DNA from: an uncultured Bacteroidota bacterium | Lineage (GTDB): Bacteria > Bacteroidota > Bacteroidia > Bacteroidales > WCHB1-69 | Assembly: GCA_902770735.1 (NCBI GenBank) | Contig: CACXUB010000003.1 | Location: forward strand, 1 to 41,603 | DNA: 41,603 bases | Direction of reading: 5' to 3' | In this document: positions 16,341 to 24,804 of the stretch, in pieces | How the letters are laid out: every line of letters starts with the position of its first letter | Numbering within the stretch: position 1 is the stretch's first letter | Made by a program: the position numbers and the translations under genes | The notes under the pieces: model-generated | What the model saw: the letters and a program-made list of their open reading frames with translations, nothing else | What the model was told of the DNA's origin: nothing | The model's database searches: none

Positions 16341-17582
16341 TTATTCCCAGCGTTTTTCGGCTTTGTCAACTTCCCGTTGCAGTTTGGCGGGAATCTTCTC
16401 GCCGTTCATGCAGTGGTTGCAGCGCATGTCGAGCGTGTACATGCGTCCGATGCAGTAGTTGGAGTGTTTGCAGCCGCTGCGGGTGATCTCGCCGGAGTGC
16501 AGTTTGTTCACGAAGTCGGTGTCGTGCACCAAGGCGCGGGCCATTTGGAAGGCCACGAAGCCGGAGTCGAGCACCTTCTCCATGTTGTCCTTGTCCACCA
16601 TGCCGCCCACGTAGATGAGGGGCATCTTGACTGCCTGACGGAACTTCATGGCCGTGTCATAGAAGTAGGCGTCCTTGTAGGGCACGGTGGGGATGACGAT
16701 GCGGCCGCCGATGTGCAGACCGAGTTTCAGCCACCAGAACTTCTTCATGTCCATGTAGTAGGCGAGGGTTTTCAACGGCATGGCGCCGCGCATCACGTGC
16801 ATCGGGGCCTTGCTGACGAAGCCTGCCGTGAGCACTAACGCGTGCACACCCAACTTTTCGAGCTCCTGGGCCACCTGGAGGCATTCATCCTCGTGCATGC
16901 CGGTGCGGAAACCGTCGAACATATTGGTTTTCACCACGATGGCCATGTCGTCCTTCGCTTCCTCCATCACGCGGGTGATGACGCGGCGCATAAAGCGCAT
17001 GCGGTTTTCGAGAGAGCCGCCGTACTCGTCTTTGCGGTGGTTGGTGTAGGGCGACAGGAACTGGCTGATGAGGTAGCCGTGGCCGGCGTGCACTTCGATG
17101 CAGTCGAAGCCGGCGCGGCGACAAAGGTCAACGGCCTTCCCGAAATCCTCCACGATCTCGTCGATGTCCTGGATGGTCATCTTGCGGGTGAAGGTCGGCG
17201 AATAGAGGTTGAAACGGCCCGACGGGGAGAGCGGCTTGCACCCGCAGGTGGCGCGGTGCGTCATGTTGCCGCAATGGCCGATCTGGATGGAGGCTTTCGC
17301 ACCCTCCGCGTGGATGGCGTCCGTCAGCTTCTTCAACTCCGGCACAATCTCCTCGCGCAGCCACAGCTGCCCGTTGAAGGAGAGTCCGCTCCGGCTCACC
17401 GACGCGTAAGCCACCGTGGTCATGCCGATGCCGCCACGGGCCACCGCCACGTGATAGTTGAACAAGGCTTCCGACGGCGCGTTGTCCACCGCCATGTTTT
17501 CAAATGCCGCAGAACGTATCGTTCTGTTTCTCAATGTTATAGGCCCAATCTGACAGGGCGTGAAAATGGGAGATTCGATCAT
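16341..17582 (-). CDS. NADH:flavin oxidoreductase, Old Yellow Enzyme family
   Basis: The product has 413 residues. It is an FMN-binding TIM barrel that begins FTPCQIGPITLRNRTIRSA. The active-site segment GFDCIEVHAGHGYLISQFL (158-176) contains the paired His residues of OYE-type enzymes, followed by SPYTNHRKDEYGGSLENRMRF. Phosphate-binding glycines lie in PLIYVGGMVDKDNM. Such enzymes reduce activated C=C bonds with NAD(P)H. The C-terminal Cys set (371, 377, 388 and 391, in CKHSNYCIG and RCNHC) resembles a metal or Fe-S site, but its spacing differs from that of 2,4-dienoyl-CoA reductase, and no second flavin/NAD domain follows. The substrate is unknown. Confidence 0.92.
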   Translation of the reverse strand: MIESPIFTPCQIGPITLRNRTIRSAAFENMAVDNAPSEALFNYHVAVARGGIGMTTVAYASVSRSGLSFNGQLWLREEIVPELKKLTDAIHAEGAKASIQIGHCGNMTHRATCGCKPLSPSGRFNLYSPTFTRKMTIQDIDEIVEDFGKAVDLCRRAGFDCIEVHAGHGYLISQFLSPYTNHRKDEYGGSLENRMRFMRRVITRVMEEAKDDMAIVVKTNMFDGFRTGMHEDECLQVAQELEKLGVHALVLTAGFVSKAPMHVMRGAMPLKTLAYYMDMKKFWWLKLGLHIGGRIVIPTVPYKDAYFYDTAMKFRQAVKMPLIYVGGMVDKDNMEKVLDSGFVAFQMARALVHDTDFVNKLHSGEITRSGCKHSNYCIGRMYTLDMRCNHCMNGEKIPAKLQREVDKAEKRWE

Positions 17583-17587
17583 TGTTA

Positions 17588-17697
17588 GAGGTTAAAGGTT
17601 AAAGGTTAAGGGATTAAAGGTTAAGGGGTTAAAGGTTAAGGGGTTAAAGGTTAGTTAACAGTTAAGGAACCATCTTTAACCGTTAACCGTTAAAATC
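17588..17697. repeat. Intergenic tract of GGTTAAA-type words
   Basis: About 110 bp of GGTTAAA/GGTTAAGGG units turn into the inverted word TTTAACCGTTAACCG at the right end. The right end overlaps the stop codon of the next outer-membrane protein gene. Confidence 0.85.
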
Positions 17698-18241
17698 TAT
17701 AGCGGACGCCGATGGCGACGTTGAGGAGGTTGGAGGTGAAGTCGCCTTGGCGCAGGCCGAACAGGTTGATCATCGGACGCCAGTCGAGGCTGAGGTTCAA
17801 CGGGATGCTGAAGTCGTACTCGAAACCGATTTGCGCTCCGACGGGAAGTCCTAACCGACGGTAGGTGACCAGTTCGCCGTGCTTGTTGTAGCGGGGAAGC
17901 TCGAAGAAGTCGCCGTAGCCCCAGCTGACCCCTATGCCGCCGCCGATGTACCAGTAGAAGTCGGAGGCGAGGTTCATCATGTAGTCGTAGAAGACCACCG
18001 CCTGGGCGCGACCGTAGTGGTAGCTCAGCTCGACGGGAGTGGAGTTCTCATCGTACATGATGGCTTTTTGGTAGATGAAAGGGGTGACGCCGGCGTCCAC
18101 CTCGATCATGCCGCTCATCGTCTCATGCTGGTAGGAGGCTTCAAAGTTGTAGCCGAGTCGTGCACCGACAGCTTTGGGCTGCGCCACGACAGCTCCCGCC
18201 GCCAGCACAATCATAACAATCGTAATCAGTGTTCTTTTCAT
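17690..18241 (-). CDS. Small outer-membrane beta-barrel protein
   Basis: The product has 183 residues from ATG 18241. The signal peptide is MKRTLITIVMIVLAAGAVVA, cleaved near QPKA. The mature part shows alternating polar/aromatic strands (ARLGYNFEASYQHE, FYWYIGGGIGVSWGYGDF, LPVGAQIGFEYDFSIPLNLS) and ends GVRYRF with the terminal Phe typical of barrel proteins. It resembles small OmpW/porin-like proteins of the phylum; no specific function can be assigned. I chose the start that opens the signal peptide and dropped 12 upstream in-frame residues. The last codons run into the GGTTAAA repeat tract. Confidence 0.85.
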   Translation of the reverse strand: MKRTLITIVMIVLAAGAVVAQPKAVGARLGYNFEASYQHETMSGMIEVDAGVTPFIYQKAIMYDENSTPVELSYHYGRAQAVVFYDYMMNLASDFYWYIGGGIGVSWGYGDFFELPRYNKHGELVTYRRLGLPVGAQIGFEYDFSIPLNLSLDWRPMINLFGLRQGDFTSNLLNVAIGVRYRF

Positions 18242-18269
18242 ATTTTTGATATTTATTGATTTTACCGTT

Positions 18270-18373
18270 AAAGTCATAGTCTAAGTCTAAGTCATAGTCT
18301 AAGTCTAAGTCATAGTCTAAGTCTAAGTCTAAGTCATTAGTCTAAGTCATAGTCATTAGTCATAGTCATCATC
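18270..18373. repeat. Intergenic tract of AAGTC(T)A / CATAGTC words
   Basis: About 100 bp of units such as AAGTCATAGTCTAAGTCTAA lie between tatD and the small outer-membrane protein gene. These are reverse complements of the 11455-11544 words. Confidence 0.88.
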
Positions 18374-18377
18374 CACT

Positions 18378-19142
18378 CTACATCGAAAAGATCCCCAGTG
18401 CGTTCTCCGTCGTCCGTTCCATGACCTCTTTCACGGAAACTTCCATGATTTCGGCGATTTTCTGGGCGATGAGCGGGATGTAGCTGCTTTCGTTGGGGGT
18501 GCCGCGGTGCGGGGTGGGCGCTAAGTAGGGCGCGTCGGTCTCCAGCACGATGTGGTCGAGTCCGATTTTCGGGATTAATTCCTGCAGTTTGCTGTTCTTG
18601 AAGGTCACGATGCCGCCGATGCCGATGACGAATCCGTGTTTCGCGGCCCATTCCGCCTCCTGGATGCCGCCCGAGAAACAGTGCAGCACGCCTCGCAGCG
18701 AACCTGCCTCATATTGGTTCAGGATCGGGATGGCCTCGCTGTAGCCGTTGCGGATGTGCAGCGACAAGGGCAGATGGCGGTCGCGGGCCCAGTCCAGCTG
18801 GTGCTTGAAGACCACCTGCTGCTCCATCTCGAAGTCCCGGTCGTGGTAGTAGTCGAGTCCGATTTCGCCGATGCCCACGATGTTGCGGTCGCCGATGTGG
18901 GTCTCCAACTCCGCCAGCTGCGCCTCGTAGTCTTCCTTCACGTCGGAGGGGTGCAACCCGATGAGTCCGAAGACGTTCTCCGGGAACATCTCCACCGCCT
19001 CCGCGATCATCGGCGGGGTGTTCGCGTCCACACAGGCGAGCAGCACCCGCTCCACCCGGGCGTCTATCGCCCGCTGGATCACCGCCTGGAGATCTTCGGG
19101 ATAGTACTCGCGGTACAAATGCGCGTGGGTATCGATGTACAT
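18378..19142 (-). CDS. tatD: TatD-family metal-dependent hydrolase
   Basis: The product has 254 residues, normal for the family. TatD proteins are TIM-barrel nucleases or hydrolases with two divalent metals. The ligands are visible: His-x-His in MYIDTHAHLYREYYP, Glu in VGIGEIGLDYYHDRD, His in PLSLHIRNGYSEA, His in GVLHCFSGGIQEAEWA and Asp in HIVLETDAPYLAPTP. It is flanked on both sides by short-word tracts, so it is probably a single gene. The exact family member (tatD, ycfH or yjjV type) is not resolvable. Confidence 0.95.
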   Translation of the reverse strand: MYIDTHAHLYREYYPEDLQAVIQRAIDARVERVLLACVDANTPPMIAEAVEMFPENVFGLIGLHPSDVKEDYEAQLAELETHIGDRNIVGIGEIGLDYYHDRDFEMEQQVVFKHQLDWARDRHLPLSLHIRNGYSEAIPILNQYEAGSLRGVLHCFSGGIQEAEWAAKHGFVIGIGGIVTFKNSKLQELIPKIGLDHIVLETDAPYLAPTPHRGTPNESSYIPLIAQKIAEIMEVSVKEVMERTTENALGIFSM

Positions 19143-19143
19143 T

Positions 19144-19262
19144 TTAGGGTTTATAGTTTAGGGTTTATAATTTATAGTCTAAGTTATAGTCTAAGTTATA
19201 GTTTATGTTATAGTTTATAGTCTAAGTCATAGTTTATAGTCTAAGTCATAGTTCATGGTTTA
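19144..19262. repeat. Intergenic tract of TTTATAGT / CTAAGT(T/C)ATAGT words
   Basis: About 120 bp lie between tatD and the MATE gene. The left part is GGGTTTATAGTTTA, the right part CTAAGTCATAGTTTA. The tract encodes the last residues and stop of the MATE protein. Confidence 0.87.
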
Positions 19263-20643
19263 TGTCAGTGTCATCGTTCATAGTGATCGAAAACACATGT
19301 CTTTGCGTGAACAGCAGCACTGCGGCCAGCACTGCGCCGAGGACATCGGAGATGGTGAGGGAGATCCAGACCCCGTTGAGACCAAGCAAGCCGGCTTTCT
19401 CGAACAAGATGGGGATGAGTATGCTCATGGGCACCAGGAAGATGACCTGCCGCGAAAGGCTGGTGACGATGGCCACCCACGGTTTGTCGATGGACTGGAA
19501 GAAGTTGGAGTTGACGATGGTGAAGCCGATGAGCGGGAACATGACCATGCTGTAGCGCAGGGCGGTCTCGCCGAGGTGGATGAGGTGCGGGTCGGTGGTG
19601 AAGACGCGCATCATCGTGGCCGGGATGGCGCAGGAGATCGCGCTGCCGAGAAGACCGATGGCGACGCATATCCACATCGTGAGGCCATAGACGTGTTTCA
19701 GCCGGTTGCCGTGGCCCGCGCCGTAGTTGTAGCCTGCAATCGGCTGCATGCCCTGGCACACGCCGATGATCATGAGCACCAGGAAGTTGCCGTAGGTGTT
19801 GCAGATGCCGTAGGTGCCCACCGCGTAGTCGCCGCCGTAGTGCAGCAGCTGCGAGTTGAGGATGCCGACCACCCCCGCGGCGGCCAAGTTCATCAGGAAC
19901 GGGCTCATGCCGATGAGCGTGATGTTGCGGAAGATGTAGCCCCGCAGCTTCCAACAATGCGCCTTGAAGCGGATGAAGGCGTCGGGCTGCACGAAGTGGA
20001 GGACGGAGACCAGCGCCATGCAGAAGATGGAGATCGTGGAGGCGATGGCCGCGCCCTTGATGCCCATGTGCAGCGCGAAGATGAAAATCGGGTCCAGGAT
20101 GATGTTGAGCACCGCGCCACCCGCCATGATCAGCATCGACTTGGTGGGGTAGCCCGAGGCGCGGATCAGACCCGTCAGGTTGAAGGCGACGGTGATCAGG
20201 AACATGCCCGGAAGGATATAGACCATGTACTCCCGCGCGTAGGCCACCGTTTCCGCCGTCGCGCCGAAGAGCATCAGGATCTTGTCCAAGAAGAGGTAAC
20301 AGAACGTTACCACCAAACTGCTCAGTATCAATGTGAATATCAAGCTGTTGCCGAGGATGTTCTCCGCCCATTCCTTGTCTTTCCGCCCTAACACGATGGA
20401 CATGCGCGATGCCGAGCCCACGCCGATGAGCGAGCCGAAGGCATGGATGATGTTCATCAGCGGGAAGGTGATGGCCAGACCGGCGATGGCCAGCGCGCCC
20501 ACACCCCGCCCGATGAAAATGCGGTCCACTATATTATATATGGAAGCGATGATCTGGCTGATCACCGCCGGCAAGGCATATTTCCACAGCAGGGCTCCGA
20601 TGTCCTGGGTCTCCAATTCCTTTGTTCTGTCCAGTGTTTCCAA
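19246..20643 (-). CDS. MATE-family multidrug/Na+ antiporter
   Basis: The product has 465 residues and 12 predicted membrane helices in two similar halves, as in MATE exporters, which expel cationic drugs or metabolites in exchange for Na+ or H+. Diagnostic stretches are LLWKYALPAVISQIIASIYN, IVDRIFIGRGVGALAIAGLA and the second-half GICQGMQP-like GVCQGMQPIAGYNYGAGHGN. It is closest in style to the MepA/DinF-like subgroup. The last few residues (DINHEL) are encoded by the repeat tract, so the C-terminus may drift between strains. The substrate is unknown. Confidence 0.94.
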   Translation of the reverse strand: METLDRTKELETQDIGALLWKYALPAVISQIIASIYNIVDRIFIGRGVGALAIAGLAITFPLMNIIHAFGSLIGVGSASRMSIVLGRKDKEWAENILGNSLIFTLILSSLVVTFCYLFLDKILMLFGATAETVAYAREYMVYILPGMFLITVAFNLTGLIRASGYPTKSMLIMAGGAVLNIILDPIFIFALHMGIKGAAIASTISIFCMALVSVLHFVQPDAFIRFKAHCWKLRGYIFRNITLIGMSPFLMNLAAAGVVGILNSQLLHYGGDYAVGTYGICNTYGNFLVLMIIGVCQGMQPIAGYNYGAGHGNRLKHVYGLTMWICVAIGLLGSAISCAIPATMMRVFTTDPHLIHLGETALRYSMVMFPLIGFTIVNSNFFQSIDKPWVAIVTSLSRQVIFLVPMSILIPILFEKAGLLGLNGVWISLTISDVLGAVLAAVLLFTQRHVFSITMNDDTDINHEL

Positions 20644-21074
20644 TGACGTACAATATTATATTGAATTATTCATAACTCCTTGTTTCAAACCACTGCTCAT
20701 TGCTCACTGCTCACAAATGTTTTCTCAACCCAAGATGCTTGTGGTCAACCCAAATGTTTGCACAACTTATATAATAGTGATCAAAAAACAGCCCGCGAAA
20801 ATACATTTTTTTCGGACACGCGAGCATACTGGATTGTCCGCGCGCCCGCATGACCGTCTCCGTGTGTAACTTTCGGACTTTCCGGCCGTACAAACCGACA
20901 CGGAAAAATATTAACAATTTGTGGATATTTTTTTCCAAAAAAGTATGTGTATCGAAAAAAAATGTATTTTTGCAGGCTGATATTGTGCATATTCAGCGTT
21001 TAAAAGAAAACGTGTGTTGGTAAGTATAAAGAATTGATATAGAATAAATTAGTAATAACAAAAAGTTTAACAAC
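20644..21074. other. Divergent 431-bp control region between the MATE gene and the FISUMP gene
   Basis: It holds a short-word run (ACTGCTCATTGCTCACTGCT, 20692-20711), a GC-rich patch (20815-20900) and the -7 box of the plus-strand gene at 20965-20972, followed by a ~100-base leader. Small frames here have no coding features. I see no RNA gene. Confidence 0.55.
20965..20972 (+). promoter_or_regulatory. -7 promoter box for the FISUMP protein gene
   Basis: TATTTTTG lies 102 bp before the ATG, giving an unusually long AT-rich leader. Confidence 0.55.
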
Positions 21075-23777
21075 ATGACGAGAAAAAATTTATTCCAGAA
21101 CGGACTGGCATTCCTAATATGCCTGTTCCTGTTTGCCGGAGTCTCCGCGCAAAAGACAAAAACCGTGCAGGTTCCGAATAGCGGCACCTGGACGGTTCCC
21201 ACCACGCTTGACGGTAGTGCTATCACTGTGACTTCCGTGACCTTTGAGGCGTATGGTGGAGGTGGTGCCGGTGGATTCGCCACAGGTGGCCATTTGACCT
21301 ACAATTTTGCAGTCACTGGTGGCGGCGGTGGTGGCGCATACGGCAAGAAGGTTATCAATGACCCTGTTGCAGGAGAAGCATTCACTATTACAGTCGGTGC
21401 CGGCGGTTATAACACTGCAGACGACAACAACAACATCTTAGATGGAGGATGCCTGTTGGCATGCTATAAAAACCAACGCCAAGCGGATGGTGGCATGTCT
21501 TCAGTGAAAAGAGGTTCAACCACCATCTTGGAAGCCATGGGTGGCAAAACTTGCGCTGGCGAGGATAATATCACTGGTGCTGCCGGTGGTGCTGCTACTG
21601 GCGCCGGTGATCTTCACTATCCTGGTGGCAAAGGTGGAAATGCCTCGTATGATTGTGGTCTTGAGACTGGCGACAGATCTTCCGGTAGCGGTGGTGGCGC
21701 GGCCGGCCCTGACGGCGCTGGCGGAGATGCTGCTAATGCCACGTGCTCAGCTAATAATGGCTGGAAGGCCGGCGGTACTGCTGGCGGCGGTCTTGCAGGA
21801 GTAGGCGGTGAAGGCACTTCAGACCATAACGACGTGTTAGGCGGCAAGCCTGTCGGCAATCCTGGTATCAACTACGGTGGCGGCGGCGCTGGTTCCAAAA
21901 CTTATGAGTCTTGGCACTCTGGTGGCAACGGTGCCCCCGGCATTGTGAAAATCACTTACACCTATGTTCCTACTCAGGAAATCAGTGCGAATAATGCCTC
22001 GGCGACCATCTGCTCCGGTACGAGCTTTGATATTCCCCTTGACATCACTGCCACGGGTTTCGATTTGGCAAATGCGCATATGACCTATGGCGGTAGCGGA
22101 ACCGTTCCCGCAGGAGTTAACTATAGTGCTCTTGTTGAATTCCATACGAGTGACAACAAATGGCATGCGGTAGGTAGCGCTTCCAATACTAATTCTGAAA
22201 CGAAAGCCTTTGCTCTCTCCTGCACTGTAAGTACGGAGGACAATTCCCAAACCGTTCCCTTCACGGTCACCGTCAATGTCTATGGCAAACTCGACGGCGG
22301 TGTGATTGCGAAAGATCAGTTTGTGTGCGCTGACCAAACCATCGACATTCTCAAAGGTGATGGCTCTGTCGTGACGGATGGGTGGTATTATTCTTCTGTA
22401 ACCACCGCACTTGCCACTGGCGGTTCGGGCTCTGGATCCTATCAATGGTATGCTCGTAACATGTTAATTAGTGGTTCTGATTTTGAAGCTATTTCTGGCG
22501 CCAATAATGTAAATTATATGCCAGGAAACGGTTCCTTCAGATTTATGAGAAAATATACGGACGATGTTTGTGGATCAGCTTGGGCTACGGATGGGTATGG
22601 TGAAAATTATCTGCAAGTAGTCACTGTGAACCCTCTGGAACTCATTGAGATGGGATTCTCGGAAGACACGATTTGCTCCAATGAAAACTATACACATTCA
22701 TTATATTTTGCAGGAAGTACCCCCGCTGCAGATTATTTCGACTACTATTATTTGCAGTCATCTACCGATAAAGGTTCTACTTGGACGAATGTTGGTACTG
22801 ATGTATATACCATTTCTCTCACTCCCGCCGATTTTTCGGCTGGCGATGACATTTGGTATCGTTTTACCTATGAGTTTGGTGACTGTGACCCCGTCCCCGG
22901 CAACGCCATCCACAAAATTCATGTGAAAGAGCTTCCGGACTACACCGGCCAGTTCCCGGATATTAACATCACCCTGTGGTACGGCGCTTGCGACACGAGC
23001 ATCGCTGCTCTGGTTCCCCCGGTGCTTACCCCCACTCCTGCTTCCATTACCCGCGCCGATTCTTATGGCGACCGCCTCACCCCGGGCGAATATGAACTTA
23101 AATGGAATGTAATTGCCGACGATTGCAACATCCCGGTGGAATACACCCAGAATGTTAAGGTGGAATATCCCATCTGCGGTACGCTCACCGCTCCGTATTC
23201 CACGACCGATGACGACGGCAATGAATACCAGACCATCCGTATCGGCTGCGACTGCTGGTTTGCCGAGAATCTGAGAACTAACGCTGAAGGTGCTTCCTAC
23301 TACGATGACGACGATGCTAACGAGTCTTTTGGCAAGCTCTACACTTGGCAGGCTGCCGTGGGCGTCAACAACGTGGAGTATCCCACCAAGTTGGGCACCA
23401 ACTTCATCCAGGGTCTCTGTCCCGATGGTTGGGCTATCCCGTCTGTGGCACAGTACCAGACCATGTTCGCCGCTGCTGGTGGTAACACGTCCGCTGTCAT
23501 GTCTGACGATGAGAGCACCTGGCTGCCCGGCTATGCAGGCACCAACGCTTCCGGTTTTGCCGCTATGGGTGCCGGATACTACGAAGGTGTGCAGTACCAG
23601 CGTCAGCTTGGTTACACCTACTTCTGGACGGCTGACCTTAACTCCAGCAACTCCACTGTGGCCAAGGTCATCGAGCTGCGTTGCGGCTGCGACGAACTCA
23701 CTTGTAAGGAGAAAAACAAAGCCGACAAGCTCAGCGTTCGTTGCGTGAAAGTGGAACCTAAACCGTTTTTAGATTAA
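21075..23777 (+). CDS. Large secreted Gly-rich protein with C-terminal FISUMP domain
   Basis: The product has 900 residues. The signal peptide is MTRKNLFQNGLAFLICLFLF, cleaved near GVSAQ. Residues ~60-290 are very Gly-rich (YGGGGAGG, GGGGGGAYG, SGGNGAPG). Residues ~300-710 are beta-rich, Ig-like repeats with Cys pairs. Residues ~718-897 are a Fibrobacter succinogenes major paralogous (FISUMP) domain: DDDGNEYQTIRIGCDCWFAE, NLRTNAEG, GLCPDGWAIPSVAQYQTMF, GYAGTNASGFAAMGAGYYEG and YFWTADLNSSNS. The role of the domain is unknown; the protein is probably exposed at the cell surface. I see no classic type IX C-terminal sorting domain. It is a single gene with its own promoter and a terminator at 23805-23836. 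Confidence 0.92.
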   Translation: MTRKNLFQNGLAFLICLFLFAGVSAQKTKTVQVPNSGTWTVPTTLDGSAITVTSVTFEAYGGGGAGGFATGGHLTYNFAVTGGGGGGAYGKKVINDPVAGEAFTITVGAGGYNTADDNNNILDGGCLLACYKNQRQADGGMSSVKRGSTTILEAMGGKTCAGEDNITGAAGGAATGAGDLHYPGGKGGNASYDCGLETGDRSSGSGGGAAGPDGAGGDAANATCSANNGWKAGGTAGGGLAGVGGEGTSDHNDVLGGKPVGNPGINYGGGGAGSKTYESWHSGGNGAPGIVKITYTYVPTQEISANNASATICSGTSFDIPLDITATGFDLANAHMTYGGSGTVPAGVNYSALVEFHTSDNKWHAVGSASNTNSETKAFALSCTVSTEDNSQTVPFTVTVNVYGKLDGGVIAKDQFVCADQTIDILKGDGSVVTDGWYYSSVTTALATGGSGSGSYQWYARNMLISGSDFEAISGANNVNYMPGNGSFRFMRKYTDDVCGSAWATDGYGENYLQVVTVNPLELIEMGFSEDTICSNENYTHSLYFAGSTPAADYFDYYYLQSSTDKGSTWTNVGTDVYTISLTPADFSAGDDIWYRFTYEFGDCDPVPGNAIHKIHVKELPDYTGQFPDINITLWYGACDTSIAALVPPVLTPTPASITRADSYGDRLTPGEYELKWNVIADDCNIPVEYTQNVKVEYPICGTLTAPYSTTDDDGNEYQTIRIGCDCWFAENLRTNAEGASYYDDDDANESFGKLYTWQAAVGVNNVEYPTKLGTNFIQGLCPDGWAIPSVAQYQTMFAAAGGNTSAVMSDDESTWLPGYAGTNASGFAAMGAGYYEGVQYQRQLGYTYFWTADLNSSNSTVAKVIELRCGCDELTCKEKNKADKLSVRCVKVEPKPFLD

Positions 23778-23804
23778 TAATAGCATAAAAAAAAACATAA
23801 TGAC

Positions 23805-23836
23805 AAGGGCGTGGCTGCAAGGCTGCGCCCTTTTTT
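23805..23836 (+). terminator. Intrinsic terminator after the FISUMP gene
   Basis: Stem AAGGGCG/CGCCCTT with a 14-base loop is followed by T6 (stem ends 23805-23811 and 23826-23832). It begins 27 bases after the stop codon. Confidence 0.85.
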
Positions 23837-23890
23837 AATGTAGAATGTAGAATGCAGAATGTAGAATAAAGAATGAATAAATTCATTCTT
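23837..23890. repeat. Short-word tract AATGTAG / AATGAAT
   Basis: AATGTAGAATGTAGAATGCA and related words follow directly after the terminator and precede the next promoter. Confidence 0.75.
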
Positions 23891-23910
23891 TTTGTTATTG
23901 GGAAATATGT

Positions 23911-23918
23911 TATCTTTG
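23911..23918 (+). promoter_or_regulatory. -7 promoter box for the MBL-fold lipoprotein
   Basis: TATCTTTG lies 16 bp before the ATG. A TTTG at 23891-23894 could be the -33 element, with somewhat short spacing. Confidence 0.65.
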
Positions 23919-23934
23919 CCGAAAATATTTCGGA

Positions 23935-24804
23935 ATGAAAAAGTATTGCTATCTATTGTGTGTTATTGCGCTGCTTTGCATAGCGTGCCAGTCGAAACAG
24001 GACAAATCTGCGAAAGATGCTGAACCTGCCACCCCCGCAGTTCAGCAGGAAACGGTGATTCTGGACGGCGTCTATCACTTTGATTTCAACGGTGTCGAAA
24101 TGTGGACGCTGCAGGATATGCAGAAGAAAATGTCCGCAGACCTCTTCAAAGGCGCCAAAAAGGCGGATATTGCCGCGTTTATGCCTACCGGCGAGGCGGA
24201 TGCGGCCATCAACACGTTTCTGCTCAAAAGGAACGGAAAATACATCCTTTTCGACTCCGGACTGGGCTTGGATAACGGCGGCGTGATGCTCGACAAACTG
24301 ACGTTGCTGAATATCCGCCCCGAAGAAATCAGCGCCGTCTGTATCACGCATTGTCATCCTGACCATATTGGCGGCATGGTCTCACAGGGACAACCCGTCT
24401 TCCCGAACGCGGAGGTCTATTGCGCCGCCAAAGAGCTGGAAGCCTTTAAAAACGATGCGAAAACCAAGGAGATGGTCAAGGTTTATGACTCCCGCCTGCA
24501 TCGTTTCACGGCCGGTGAAAAACTGCTGGGCGACATCCAGACTATCGACGCACCGGGGCACACGCCAGGGCACACGATGTATCAAATCGGAAACGTCTTG
24601 ATTATCGGTGACTTGATACATGCTGCAGCGTTGCAGATTTCGCATCCCGAATATTGTGCGAAATACGATGCCAACAAGGTGCTGGCCGTTAAAACCCGCA
24701 AAGACACGTATCGGTATATTATTGACAATAAGCTTGTTGTGGCCGGAATGCATTTGCCGTTCTCCGGCGTGATCGAACATTTTGAAACCACTGCCGAACT
24801 TTAG
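23935..24804 (+). CDS. Metallo-beta-lactamase-fold lipoprotein, lactonase-like
   Basis: The product has 289 residues. MKKYCYLLCVIALLCIAC is a probable lipoprotein signal, with Cys18 as the lipid site. The MBL fold is complete: ITHCHPDHIGGM (the HxHxDH motif), DAPGHTPGHTMYQIG (third His), LIIGDLIHAAA (bridging Asp) and VAGMHLPFSGVIE (last His). The architecture NTFLLKRNGKYILFDSGLG resembles the AHL-lactonase/AttM side of the superfamily, so a hydrolase acting on a lactone or ester is plausible but not shown. The stop overlaps the convergent polA stop by 4 bases (24801-24804), so there is no room for a terminator between them. Confidence 0.92.
   Translation: MKKYCYLLCVIALLCIACQSKQDKSAKDAEPATPAVQQETVILDGVYHFDFNGVEMWTLQDMQKKMSADLFKGAKKADIAAFMPTGEADAAINTFLLKRNGKYILFDSGLGLDNGGVMLDKLTLLNIRPEEISAVCITHCHPDHIGGMVSQGQPVFPNAEVYCAAKELEAFKNDAKTKEMVKVYDSRLHRFTAGEKLLGDIQTIDAPGHTPGHTMYQIGNVLIIGDLIHAAALQISHPEYCAKYDANKVLAVKTRKDTYRYIIDNKLVVAGMHLPFSGVIEHFETTAEL

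Noticed and set aside
19255..20391. 378-codon plus-strand open frame and a 366-codon minus-strand frame
   Set aside because: Both are shadows of the MATE gene; the MATE frame has clear membrane helices and family motifs.
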